Shown here: piece by piece, positions 23,839 to 32,302 of the stretch
Numbering within the stretch: the first letter of the stretch is position 1
Layout: each line of letters starts with the position of its first letter
NCBI RefSeq assembly: GCF_013376455.1
Contig: NZ_CP045504.1
Location: 372,001 to 436,000 of the forward strand
DNA length: 64,000 nucleotides
Direction of reading: 5' to 3'
Source: Desulfolutivibrio sulfodismutans DSM 3696
Lineage (GTDB): Bacteria > Desulfobacterota > Desulfovibrionia > Desulfovibrionales > Desulfovibrionaceae
The notes under the pieces: model-generated
Told to the model about the DNA's origin: nothing
The model's database searches: none
What the model saw: only the letters and a program-made list of their open reading frames with translations
Program-made: the position numbers and the translations under genes

Positions 23839-26409
23839 ATGCGCGACATCCTGGCCCTGGTCCCCAAGCCCAGCCATTTTTCCGGAAGCGAGTGGGGCGC
23901 GGTGCGCAAGCCCGACGCCGTGGCCCGGGTGGCCCTGGCCTTCCCCGATCTCTACGAGGTGGGCATGTCCTATCTGGGGCAGGCCATCCTGTATGAAGCC
24001 GTCAACCGCCGCGACGGCCTGGCCGCCGAACGGGTCTACGCCCCGTCCAAGGAGGCCGCCGCCGTCCTTCGCGACAAGGGCGCGACTCTGTGTACCCTGG
24101 AGACCGACACCCCCCTTTCCCGGTGCGACATGGTGGCCTTCCACCTGACCCACGAGCTGTGCTACACCAATGTCCTTTACATGCTCGATCTGGCCGGACT
24201 GCCGCTTTTTTCCTCCGAGCGCGACGCCTCCATGCCCCTGGTGGCCGCTGGCGGCGGCTGCGCCTTCAATCCCGAACCCCTGACTCCCTTCATCGACATC
24301 GCCGTGCTTGGCGACGGCGAGGAGATTTTGCCCGCCCTGCTTGAGGCCGTGCGCGATTCCCGGGCCAGGGGCGAGGACCGGGCCACGCTTTTACGCGCCC
24401 TGTCGCGGCTGCCGGGCATCTATGTGCCGTCTTTTTTCGAGGCCGCGCCGGGCGGCGGCGTGCGGCCCCTGGTTCCCGGCTACGAGCAGGTGGAAAAGGT
24501 TCTGGCGCCCGATCTCGATGCGGCGGTCTTTCCCACCCGGCGGCCCGTGTCCTTCGGCCAGGCCGTGCATGACCGGCTGGCCGTGGAGATCGCCCGGGGC
24601 TGCACCCGGGGCTGCCGTTTCTGTCATGCGGGCATGGTCTACCGCCCCGTGCGCGAGCGCAGCCTGGACACCATCTCCTCCCTGGTGGACGAGGGCCTGC
24701 GCTGCACCGGCTTCGAGGAACTGTCCTTTTTGTCCCTGTCCACCGGGGACTTCTCGGCCCTGGAGAGCCTTTTTTCCCAGTCTGCGCACAAATGCCGCCG
24801 GGAGCAGGTGTCCATCTCCCTGCCGTCGCTTCGGGCCGGAACCTTAAGCGACCCCATGCTCGAGATCATGGCCCGCATCCGCCGCACGGGAGCGACCCTG
24901 GCCCCCGAGGCCGCCACCCAGCGCCTGCGCGACGTGATCAATAAAGGCATCTCCGAGGAGGACATCCTCTCCCATGCCGGTCGGCTGTTCGCCAAGGGCT
25001 GGCAGCAGGTCAAACTCTATTTCATGATCGGGCTTCCCACCGAGACTCGGGCCGATGTCCAGGGCATCTTCGAACTGTGCCAGCGGGTGCTGGCCCTGGC
25101 CCCGCGCGGCGTCAAACGCCTCCAGGTCACGGCCGCCGTGTCCCCCTTCGTACCCAAGCCCCACACCCCGTTTCAATGGGAACGCCAGGACTCGAAGGAG
25201 GACACCACCCAAAAGATCGCCTTTTTGCGCGACCTGTTTTCCACCAACAAAAAACTGGTCATGCGCTGGCATGAACCGTCCATGAGCCGCCTGGAAGGCG
25301 TCTTTTCGCGCGGCGACCGGGCGCTGTCCGGGGCCGTGCTGCACGCCTACCGGGCCGGGGCGCTTTTTTGCGACTGGCTGGACCATTTCGATCCCGCCCT
25401 GTGGGACGAGACCTTCGCCGCCTGCGGCATTGATCCCGACGCCTACCTGGCCGCCCGCGACCCGGATTCGCCCCTGCCCTGGGACCACCTGAAAACCGGG
25501 GTGTCCACGGCCTACCTCAAACTGGAACGCCGTCGGGCCCGGGACGGCGCGCTGACCCCGGACTGCCGCTTCGGCGACTGCTCCGGCTGCGGCCTGTGCT
25601 CCTTCGACGGCCGCCGCTGCGGGCTTCCCTCCCAGGCCCATTTGGACATCCGGCCCCGGCTCAACCGCAGCCGCCCGGAACTCCCGGCAGAGACGGCCGC
25701 CCCCGACGTCGTCCCCGAAGACCTGATGCTCAAGGCCGCCCACTACCGGGTCTGGTACGCCAAACTCGGACCCGCCGCCTATCTGAGCCAACTCGAACTG
25801 CAAAGCGTCTTCGAACGCTCCCTGCGCCGGGCCGGGGTCAGTCCCACGTTTTCCAGCGGCTTCCACCCCATGCCGCTTCTGTCCTTCGGCTGGGCGTTGC
25901 CCGTTGGGGTGGAAAGCCAGGCCGAATGGTTCGCCGTCTATCTGCGGCGTCCCCTTTCCCCCGAGGCCTTCGCCCGGCTCCTGGCCCCGGCCCTGCCCGA
26001 AGGGCTCGTCCTGTCCCACGTCGAGGAATTGGGCATGGGGCGCAAGGTGACCCAACCCGTGGCCGAGGAATTCACCCTGCGTGTTCACGCCCCGGACAGC
26101 CCGGCCCTGGCCGCCGAAACCCTCGCCGCCTTCGCCGCCTTCGCCGCCGCGCCCCATTTTCCCTATCTGCGCGAGACAAAAAAAGGCGTCAAAAGTGAGG
26201 ACATCCGGCCCCTTTTCGAACACCTCGAACCCCTGGACCCGGATGCCCTGCGCCTTGTGTTCTCATGGCGGGAGAAATATATCAGCCCCGTAAAGCTCAT
26301 TCGCGCCGTCTGTCCCGACACGCCTCCCGAGGCGCTTCGGCTGACCAAGACACGGCAGATATTTTCGGGAGGCGGGGGCGCCGCCCCCGCACCCCCGGCA
26401 GGGGGGTAA
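23839..26409 (+). CDS. Radical SAM protein (TIGR03960-type) fused to DUF2344
   Basis: An 856-residue protein. The N-terminal part is a B12-binding-like region with FPDLYEVGMSYLGQAILYE; the radical SAM core carries C255-x3-C259-x2-C262 (CTRGCRFCHAG), then SLSTGDFSAL and LAPEAATQRLRDVINKG. Residues from about 630 on form a DUF2344 domain (YRVWYAKLGPAAYLSQLELQSVFERSLRRAG). In many bacteria these two parts are separate neighbouring genes, often near ribosomal or RNase genes; a role in RNA or protein modification is suspected but not proven. ATG 23839 has GGAG upstream. The final residues AAPAPPAGG run into repeat-like GC-rich DNA. Confidence 0.85.
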   Translation: MRDILALVPKPSHFSGSEWGAVRKPDAVARVALAFPDLYEVGMSYLGQAILYEAVNRRDGLAAERVYAPSKEAAAVLRDKGATLCTLETDTPLSRCDMVAFHLTHELCYTNVLYMLDLAGLPLFSSERDASMPLVAAGGGCAFNPEPLTPFIDIAVLGDGEEILPALLEAVRDSRARGEDRATLLRALSRLPGIYVPSFFEAAPGGGVRPLVPGYEQVEKVLAPDLDAAVFPTRRPVSFGQAVHDRLAVEIARGCTRGCRFCHAGMVYRPVRERSLDTISSLVDEGLRCTGFEELSFLSLSTGDFSALESLFSQSAHKCRREQVSISLPSLRAGTLSDPMLEIMARIRRTGATLAPEAATQRLRDVINKGISEEDILSHAGRLFAKGWQQVKLYFMIGLPTETRADVQGIFELCQRVLALAPRGVKRLQVTAAVSPFVPKPHTPFQWERQDSKEDTTQKIAFLRDLFSTNKKLVMRWHEPSMSRLEGVFSRGDRALSGAVLHAYRAGALFCDWLDHFDPALWDETFAACGIDPDAYLAARDPDSPLPWDHLKTGVSTAYLKLERRRARDGALTPDCRFGDCSGCGLCSFDGRRCGLPSQAHLDIRPRLNRSRPELPAETAAPDVVPEDLMLKAAHYRVWYAKLGPAAYLSQLELQSVFERSLRRAGVSPTFSSGFHPMPLLSFGWALPVGVESQAEWFAVYLRRPLSPEAFARLLAPALPEGLVLSHVEELGMGRKVTQPVAEEFTLRVHAPDSPALAAETLAAFAAFAAAPHFPYLRETKKGVKSEDIRPLFEHLEPLDPDALRLVFSWREKYISPVKLIRAVCPDTPPEALRLTKTRQIFSGGGGAAPAPPAGG

Positions 26410-26433
26410 CCCCCCTGCACCCCGTGTTACGCA

Positions 26434-26476
26434 TCGGGTTTGCCCCGGAAAACAAAGCTTTCCGGGGCAAACCCGA
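26434..26476. repeat. 18-bp perfect hairpin
   Basis: An 18-bp arm starting TCGGGTTTGCCCC pairs perfectly with its complement ending GGGGCAAACCCGA across a 7-base loop. There is no T-run, so it is not a classical intrinsic terminator, though it may block exonucleases at the 3' end of the radical SAM transcript. Confidence 0.7.
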
Positions 26477-26520
26477 CGCGAAATCACCGGCCGCATGGTC
26501 TTCCCGAAACCCGCGCTTCC

Positions 26521-26561
26521 GGGCTTGGGCCGCCGCCGCAAAGCGGCGGCGGCCCAAGCCC
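26521..26561. repeat. 19-bp perfect hairpin with AAA triloop
   Basis: GGGCTTGGGCCGCCGCCGC pairs with its exact complement across AAA. It lies next to dispersed-repeat copy B. Such a stem would strongly impede polymerase or RNase movement. Confidence 0.75.
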
Positions 26562-26571
26562 GGTGACGGGG

Positions 26572-26652
26572 GGGCCGGGGGGACAATGTCCCCCGGGCGG
26601 GGTACGGGGCGGCAGCCCCGGCGCACGGCGCACGGTGGGGCGGCAGCCCCGA
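26572..26652 (-). repeat. Dispersed C/G-rich repeat, copy B
   Basis: It contains a GGGGGACAATGTCCCCC palindrome, CGGGCGGGGTAC, and two GGGGCGGCAGCCCC hairpins separated by a short GCGCACG-rich spacer. The order of parts matches copies A (1755) and C (49654). It fills most of the space before the M16 peptidase. Confidence 0.65.
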
Positions 26653-26671
26653 TGTACAAGGAGGAATGCTG

Positions 26672-29293
26672 ATGCTGCGCAATGTGATCGTTTTTTTCGT
26701 CATGCTTATGGCGGGACTGGCCCAGGCTGCGAACGGGGCCGTGCCCAGGATATCGGTGCTCAAGAACGGGATGACCGTGGCGGTGATCGAGGACGAGCGG
26801 TTTCCGTTGGCCTCGGTGCGTTTGTATGTGCATGCCGGGTCGGCCTATGAGACGCCGGAGCAGTCCGGGATCAGCCATCTTTTGGAACACATGGTGTTTA
26901 AGAGCACCCAGAAGCGCCAGGTGGGGCAGGCGGCCAAGGACATCGAGAGCGCGGGCGGCGCGGTGAACGCGGCCACGAGCTTTGACTACACGGTTTTCTA
27001 CGCGGACATGCCCGCGGACAGGTGGCTGGTTGGGCTGGAGGTCATCCAGGACATGATTTTCGGGGCCAAGTTCGACCCGGAGGAACTGGCCAGCGAAAAA
27101 AAGGTGGTGCTGTCCGAAATCGACCGGGGCAAGGACGATCCGGATAACGTCATTTTCCAGGATTTGCAGGCCCTTTTGTGGCCGGGAACCGGCTATGAAC
27201 GCCCGATCATCGGTTTTCGGAACACGGTGTCGGGTTTTACGGGTGAAGACATCAAGGGATATATTTCCCGGTGGTATCAGCCCCAGTCCATGCTTCTGGT
27301 GGTGGCGGGCAAGGTGGATGCCGGGGAGGTGGTGCAACAGGCCGAGGCCCTTTTCGGGGGCATGCAAAACGACCGGACCATCATGCCGCCCATGCCCCTG
27401 ACGCTCACGCCGGGCGTCAAACCCGAGATCAAGGTGGAGTTCGGGGAATGGAACAAGGTCTATTTGAGCGTGGCCTTTCCCACGGCCGGGATGCGCGCCC
27501 CTGAGGAAGCGGCGCTGGAGATCTTCGCTCAGCTTCTGGGGGGCGACGAGACCTCGCGGCTGTATCGCACGTTCAAGTATGAGAAACGGCTGGTGGACGA
27601 GATTTCGGCCTCGTCCATGACCCTGGAGCGCGGCGGCGTGCTGTATATCGGGGCCACGCTGGACGCGGCCAACCTGGAGACGTTCTGGAAGGAGCTTTTG
27701 GCGAATCTGGCCGGACTGCGGGTCGGGGATTTCACGGATCGGGAGATCGAGCGGGTCAAGCTCAACCTCGAAGACGGGCTTTTTCGGGCCAAGGAGACCA
27801 TCCCGGGGGTGGCCTCCAAGTTCGGGTCATTTGTGTTTTACGGCTACGGGATCGAGGGCGAGGCGAATTATCTGCGGGCGGCGTCCCAGGTGGACAGGGC
27901 GGAGTTGCAGAAGGTGATGGACGGGGTGCTGCGTCCTGGCGATCTGCGGGCCGTGGCCCTTCTGCCCAAGGACGCCCAGGGCAAGGTGGACGCCGCGCGG
28001 CTGGAGAAGGCCGTGGCCGCGGTGTGGCCTGCAGCGGCCGGTTCGGCCAAGGCCCAGAACGGATCGGGCCGGGAGAAAAAGGCGGAGATTGTGGATCTGG
28101 GCGGCGGCCGCCGACTGGTGCTCCAGCCGGACGCGGCCCTGCCGTATGCGGCCGTGTCCATGGTCTTTGCTGGCGGCGACACGCTGCTTTCCCCGCAGGA
28201 CCAGGGGTTGGCGCAACTGGCCTCGTCGGCCCTGACCATGGGGACGGCCAGTCGCGGGGCCGTGGAGATCCAGGACTTTTTATCCGACCGGGCGGCCACG
28301 CTGTCCGCTGCGTCGGGTCGGGACACCTTCAGCCTGGAGGCCAGGTATCCGACCCGGTTCGCAGGCGACGTGCTGGGGCTTTTCGCCGAGGTGCTGCGTG
28401 AACCGGCCTTTGCCGCCTCCGAGATGGATCGGGCCAGACAGAGCCAGTTGGCGGACATCAAACGCCAGGAAGACGAGCCCATGGGGCTGGCCTTCCGCAA
28501 GCTTTTCCCCTTCCTGTACGCCTCGGGCGGCTATTCCTTTACCCGGCTCGGGGAGCCGGAACGGGTGGCGGCCTTTACCCCGGACGATGCGCGGCGGTTT
28601 TTCACCCGCCAGATGCGCCTGCCGTGGGTGGTGTCCGTGTGCGGCGATTTTGACCGCGAACAGATGGTGGCCCTGGCCAAATCCCTGGCGGAACTGTGCG
28701 GCCCGGCCGAGCCCTATGCCTTTGCGGCGCCTGAATGGGGAAAGAAGCGGGAGGAGAAGCTGACCCTGGCCGGACGCAATCAGACCCATCTGCTGTGGAT
28801 CTTTCCGGTCTGCGGCACTTCCGGGGCGGACACCCCGGGGCTTGAGCTGTTAAACAGCGCCCTGGCCGGGCAGGGCGGGCTCCTGTTCCGCGATCTGCGC
28901 GACAAGGAGAGCCTGGGCTATTCGGTGACCTCGTTTCTCTGGCAATCGGTCAATACCGGGTTTCTGGCGTTTTATATCGGCACGGAGCCGGACAAGGCCG
29001 CCCGGGCGTTGGAGGGGTTTTCCCGGGTGGCGGGGGATTTGCGGCGGCAGGGAGTGCCCGATGTCGAGATCTCCAGGGCCAGGAACCTGTTGTGGGGCGA
29101 CTACCAGCGGGGACGGCAACGTCTGGGGGCGCGCAGTTCCGAGGCGGCGAGCGAGTTGGTGCATGGCTTTGGCATGGACCACAAGCGTGAGATTATTGAG
29201 AAGGCCGTGACCCTGTCCGGGGAGGATGTGAAGGCCCTGGCCGGGAAATATCTCGACCCGGACAAGGCGTATGTGATGCGCATTGATCCGTAA
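26672..29293 (+). CDS. M16 family zinc metallopeptidase (PqqL/insulinase type)
   Basis: An 873-residue periplasmic protein made of two M16 halves. The signal peptide (MLRNVIVFFVMLMAGLAQA) is cleaved near AQA-AN. The first half has the inverted zinc motif HLLEH in SGISHLLEHMVFKST, with the downstream glutamate in EKKVVLSEIDR; the second half lacks HxxEH and is the inactive partner, with GQGGLLFRDLRDKESLGYSV as the typical arginine/tyrosine loop. Substrates are probably short peptides. ATG 26672 sits 7 bases after AAGGAGG; ATG 26666 is too close to that site. Confidence 0.88.
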   Translation: MLRNVIVFFVMLMAGLAQAANGAVPRISVLKNGMTVAVIEDERFPLASVRLYVHAGSAYETPEQSGISHLLEHMVFKSTQKRQVGQAAKDIESAGGAVNAATSFDYTVFYADMPADRWLVGLEVIQDMIFGAKFDPEELASEKKVVLSEIDRGKDDPDNVIFQDLQALLWPGTGYERPIIGFRNTVSGFTGEDIKGYISRWYQPQSMLLVVAGKVDAGEVVQQAEALFGGMQNDRTIMPPMPLTLTPGVKPEIKVEFGEWNKVYLSVAFPTAGMRAPEEAALEIFAQLLGGDETSRLYRTFKYEKRLVDEISASSMTLERGGVLYIGATLDAANLETFWKELLANLAGLRVGDFTDREIERVKLNLEDGLFRAKETIPGVASKFGSFVFYGYGIEGEANYLRAASQVDRAELQKVMDGVLRPGDLRAVALLPKDAQGKVDAARLEKAVAAVWPAAAGSAKAQNGSGREKKAEIVDLGGGRRLVLQPDAALPYAAVSMVFAGGDTLLSPQDQGLAQLASSALTMGTASRGAVEIQDFLSDRAATLSAASGRDTFSLEARYPTRFAGDVLGLFAEVLREPAFAASEMDRARQSQLADIKRQEDEPMGLAFRKLFPFLYASGGYSFTRLGEPERVAAFTPDDARRFFTRQMRLPWVVSVCGDFDREQMVALAKSLAELCGPAEPYAFAAPEWGKKREEKLTLAGRNQTHLLWIFPVCGTSGADTPGLELLNSALAGQGGLLFRDLRDKESLGYSVTSFLWQSVNTGFLAFYIGTEPDKAARALEGFSRVAGDLRRQGVPDVEISRARNLLWGDYQRGRQRLGARSSEAASELVHGFGMDHKREIIEKAVTLSGEDVKALAGKYLDPDKAYVMRIDP

Positions 29294-29323
29294 CCATCTA
29301 CGCCGCACGGCGGGCATGACAAA

Positions 29324-29360
29324 AAAACGGCCCGTCCTCCGAGAGAGGACGGGCCGTTTT
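29324..29360. terminator. Bidirectional terminator
   Basis: AAAACGGCCCGTCCTC pairs with GAGGACGGGCCGTTTT across 5 bases, serving the M16 gene from the left and the convergent lipoprotein gene from the right. Confidence 0.85.
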
Positions 29361-29388
29361 CTTGTGGGCGGGAATCGAAGCGGGCCGG

Positions 29389-30066
29389 TCAGGGCTTTTT
29401 GGCGGCGGCGTCCAGCATGGACTTTTTGTATTGCTTCACCAGCGTTTCCTTTTCCAGGTAGACGGGCTGGAACCAGAAGCTGGCGTCGCCTGTGCCGTCT
29501 TCGGGGTGGTAGACGCAATAGATGTTCACGTCGCCGATGGACCAGGAATTGTAGTGTTTATCCGGGATGGTCTCCGTCGGGGGGCCGTAGGTGGCCCGCA
29601 GATCCCCCAGTACGGCCATGAAGGTCTCGGCGCCCTCGAAATCGATCCAGACATGATAGAAGGCGTTGTCGTAAAATTCGTAAAGGATGCGCGAGACGCC
29701 GTGCCCGGCGAAGGTGTTGGGCACGCTTTGGCGGGAATAGGTGGTGGTGCGCAGTTCCGGGATCTCCGCTTCCAGTGTGGAATCGGTCATGGCCGAGGCA
29801 GGCGATCCGAAGGTGATGCCGCCGAACCCTTTGGGCGGGGCAGGGATGGATGCTGCGGCTTTCTCGGGGGCCTTGGCCCCGGGGGCGGCGGGTTTGCCCT
29901 TGGCGGCGGGTTTGGCCGGGGCGGCGGGTTTGCCGGAGTTGATCGAGGTGGTGGACGGGGGCGGGTCGCCCGCCTTGGTCTTGGTGGTGGACGGGCCTTT
30001 GGGCACGCAGGCCAGGGGCAGGGCCAGCAAAAAAAGAATCAGAACCGGACGAAGGACATGTCGCAT
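29389..30066 (-). CDS. Hypothetical lipoprotein with Pro/Ala/Lys-rich linker
   Basis: A 225-residue predicted lipoprotein: signal peptide MRHVLRPVLILFLLALPLAC with lipobox LPLAC, then a low-complexity Pro/Ala/Lys/Gly stretch (about 30-85) that would span the cell wall space, then a globular domain (GGITFGSPASAM, RILYEFYDNAFYHVWIDFEG, NSWSIGDVNIYCVYHPEDG). I do not recognise the globular family. ATG 30066 is chosen for the signal peptide and a GAGG upstream. Confidence 0.75.
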   Translation of the reverse strand: MRHVLRPVLILFLLALPLACVPKGPSTTKTKAGDPPPSTTSINSGKPAAPAKPAAKGKPAAPGAKAPEKAAASIPAPPKGFGGITFGSPASAMTDSTLEAEIPELRTTTYSRQSVPNTFAGHGVSRILYEFYDNAFYHVWIDFEGAETFMAVLGDLRATYGPPTETIPDKHYNSWSIGDVNIYCVYHPEDGTGDASFWFQPVYLEKETLVKQYKKSMLDAAAKKP

Positions 30067-30170
30067 GGGGTCAAACCTCGGAATATGGCGTCTTAGTGGG
30101 GCCGTGAGGCATGGCCCGGAGAGGCGAAGAAAGCATGATTTCGCCGGACAATGTGAAGAAAAAGCAAAAT

Positions 30171-30193
30171 ATCCCAAGAGGATACCTTGGGAT
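30171..30193 (-). terminator. Possible leftward terminator
   Basis: ATCCCAAG and CTTGGGAT form an 8-bp stem with a 7-base loop; on the minus strand the stem is followed by ATTTTGCTTTTT. No leftward gene is known upstream, so it may end an unannotated RNA. Confidence 0.4.
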
Positions 30194-30318
30194 GTGCCCA
30201 GGGCGCGCCCCCGGCCAGGCGTCGTTGAGTCAGCTGGATTGAAGAAGCGGGCATGCCTTGCATCGCCCCAGAAGTAGCAGTTTGGGTGGTGGTTGAAAAG
30301 GGATTTTGAAAAATCATG

Positions 30319-30346
30319 TTGCCAAAGAGTTGAAAATAACTATAAA
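30319..30346 (+). promoter_or_regulatory. Probable promoter of the cold-shock gene
   Basis: TTGCCA and TATAAA are 16 bases apart, leaving a 5' leader of about 55 bases before the start codon, as is usual for cold-shock genes whose leader RNA controls translation. Confidence 0.45.
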
Positions 30347-30408
30347 GGCGATTTTCAGGGTCCGAGGCGACGGTTCGAACGTGTGTTTTTTCACAAGGAG
30401 AAGTGGGT

Positions 30409-30615
30409 ATGACTGTTGAGGGCGTGGTAAAGTGGTTCAATGAGAAGAAGGGTTTTGGCTTCATTCAGCAGCGCGAGGGTGATGACGTTTTTGTCCATTA
30501 TAAGGATATCCAGGGAGCTGGATTCAAGACTTTGGCCGAGGGTGAGAAAGTTTCCTTCGAAATTGTGGATGGGGAGAAAGGCAAAAAGGCCGTCAATGTG
30601 ACGCGCCTGGGATAG
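30409..30615 (+). CDS. Cold-shock domain protein (CspA family)
   Basis: A 68-residue single cold-shock domain with both RNA-binding motifs, KGFGFI (RNP1) and VFVHY (RNP2), acting as an RNA chaperone or transcription antiterminator in the cytoplasm. AAGGAG lies about 9 bases before ATG 30409. A strong bidirectional terminator follows at 30654. Which paralogue (cold-induced or constitutive) cannot be said. Confidence 0.93.
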   Translation: MTVEGVVKWFNEKKGFGFIQQREGDDVFVHYKDIQGAGFKTLAEGEKVSFEIVDGEKGKKAVNVTRLG

Positions 30616-30653
30616 CTTTGTTTTTTGCAATACGTCGCGTGCGGACCTGAAAA

Positions 30654-30698
30654 AAACACGGGCGGCTCGAATCTTCGGGCCGCCCGTGTTTCTTTTCA
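30654..30698. terminator. Bidirectional terminator between csp and the porin
   Basis: AAACACGGGCGGC pairs with GCCGCCCGTGTTT around a 12-base loop, followed by CTTTT on the plus strand and by TTTT on the minus strand. Confidence 0.85.
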
Positions 30699-30706
30699 AG
30701 GTCCGG

Positions 30707-32137
30707 CTAGAACGTGTATTTAAATCCCAGGGCCACCTTCCAGGCGTCGTTGATCATGTGCGTGAACTGCCGGGTGGGGCTGTTCCATATGCTCGATTTG
30801 GCCCCGGACAGGTTGGCCCAGCCGGTTTCCAGGGTCAGGGCCAGATTGTCGTAGATCATGTACCGGGAGTCGACGGTCAGGCCCAGGAGCCATTCCCCTT
30901 CGGCCAGGGTCTTGCCCATGGTCAGGTACTCGCCGTTGCCTCCCGAGGCGGCCACGGCCAGCCGCATGCCCCGTGGCGAACTGGTCCCGGTCATGGCCGT
31001 CAGCGAGATGATGTGGGAGAGCCGCTCGAAAAACGAGAGGTTTTCAAAGGCCAGGGTGGCGCCCATGGAGCCAGTGGGGTCCACGCCGATGTTGTCGTTG
31101 GTGAAATCCTGGTTGCACGGGAAGAGAAAGGAATTGGCCATGCCGAAGTTGGGGGAGATGGCCGGGATGCGTTCGCTGCCGTTTGTCAGGCTGTCGTCCT
31201 CGCCGCTGGACCACCACACGCCGATCTCCGGGGTGACGAAGGACAGCCCGGTATACTGCACCCCGGCGTCGAAGAAGTAGCCGTAGCGGCGATTGCGGGC
31301 GGCGTCGGCCATGGCTGTCTGGCCGTAGATGGCGTCGGCCTGGAAGACGATGGGGGCAAGGGCGTCGATGACCAAGGAGGCCCCGGCCCACAGGCCGAGG
31401 TTTTGGTTGTCCTGGTAGCCTGTGGGGGTCAGGTACGAACCGCCCGAGCGCAGACCGGCCCGCACGGAGGATGACAGGTTCGCTCCCTGGCCGATGACCC
31501 CGGCCATGGCCCAGGGGGTGATGTCGACGCCGTCCAGGGTGATGGGCAGGGTGAGAAAGTACAGGTCCAGTTCGTCGGCCACCTGGGTGGTGGTGGCGTC
31601 GAAGGCCCCATTGTCCGTGCGCCGGGTGAACCCCAGGTTCAGGGCCAGGGTATCCTCAATGAGCGGGGCGGTGATCACGATTCCTGCCGTGCTCTTGGTC
31701 CCCTGCTTGGAGGCCAGGATCACGCTGTCGTAGAAAACGGGTGACTGGGGCAGGGACAGGGGTTGCAGGCCCACGGTGAATTGTATCTTCGTATCCGGCC
31801 ACTTGAACTGGAGATAGGCCTGGTAGACCTGGATGCTGACCTGGGCGGCGTCGGCGGTATAGGTTCCCGTGCCCCAGGCCGTATCCGTGACCATGAATCC
31901 CAGACGGAACTTCAAGGCGTCGCTGGTGATGAAGTCCGTCCGGATGCGGAACCGCTGGTAGATCTGCAGGGTGTCTTCGGTGGCCGTACCGGTGGCGTTC
32001 CATCCGGTGAAGTTGCGGTTTTGGAAGAAAATGCCGTAAACCCGGAAATCTCCAGCCATTTTGACGTCCAGGCCGGCCAGGGCGGAGGCGGCCGGACACA
32101 GCAGGACCACAAGCAGGCAGATCACAATTCGGCGCAT
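30707..32137 (-). CDS. Outer-membrane homotrimeric porin
   Basis: A 476-residue outer-membrane beta-barrel of the type abundant in Desulfovibrio. The signal peptide (MRRIVICLLVVLLCPAASALA) is followed by alternating amphipathic strands such as VKMAGDFRVYGIFFQNRNF and QRFRIRTDF, and the protein ends in F (KVALGFKYTF), the BAM recognition signal. The passage of small anions and organic acids is the expected role. AAGGAG is 8 bases before ATG 32137. The gene is single and diverges from the TrpB2 gene. Confidence 0.9.
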   Translation of the reverse strand: MRRIVICLLVVLLCPAASALAGLDVKMAGDFRVYGIFFQNRNFTGWNATGTATEDTLQIYQRFRIRTDFITSDALKFRLGFMVTDTAWGTGTYTADAAQVSIQVYQAYLQFKWPDTKIQFTVGLQPLSLPQSPVFYDSVILASKQGTKSTAGIVITAPLIEDTLALNLGFTRRTDNGAFDATTTQVADELDLYFLTLPITLDGVDITPWAMAGVIGQGANLSSSVRAGLRSGGSYLTPTGYQDNQNLGLWAGASLVIDALAPIVFQADAIYGQTAMADAARNRRYGYFFDAGVQYTGLSFVTPEIGVWWSSGEDDSLTNGSERIPAISPNFGMANSFLFPCNQDFTNDNIGVDPTGSMGATLAFENLSFFERLSHIISLTAMTGTSSPRGMRLAVAASGGNGEYLTMGKTLAEGEWLLGLTVDSRYMIYDNLALTLETGWANLSGAKSSIWNSPTRQFTHMINDAWKVALGFKYTF

Positions 32138-32178
32138 GGCGGAGGCTCCTTGGCAAAGCAGGTTCTTTCGGACGGAAA

Positions 32179-32206
32179 ATTGACAGCGGGCTATGATAAT
32201 GTCAAT
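32179..32206. promoter_or_regulatory. Inverted repeat in the porin/TrpB2 divergent promoter region
   Basis: ATTGACA and TGTCAAT are separated by 14 bases. TTGACA is also a -35 sequence on each strand, so this may be a pair of divergent -35 elements or a regulator site. Confidence 0.4.
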
Positions 32207-32302
32207 CCAACACGGTCAACGGACCACCGCGTGATCCACGGCCTGGCAGGGGAACACCGGGGATGCAACCACCCTATATGACAGAGAAAGAGGATATGTG
32301 AC

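Larger units (their letters stand above)
30067..30408. other. 342-base intergenic region upstream of the cold-shock gene
   Basis: This spacer is more AT-rich than its surroundings. It holds the divergent upstream regions of the lipoprotein and cold-shock genes, a probable promoter at 30319-30346 and a hairpin at 30171-30193 whose minus strand is followed by TTTTGCTTTTT. No convincing gene is seen. Confidence 0.6.

Noticed and set aside
24844-26223. 459-residue minus-strand open frame opposite the radical SAM gene
   Set aside because: Gly/Gln-rich shadow with no start signals; the plus-strand gene has all expected motifs.
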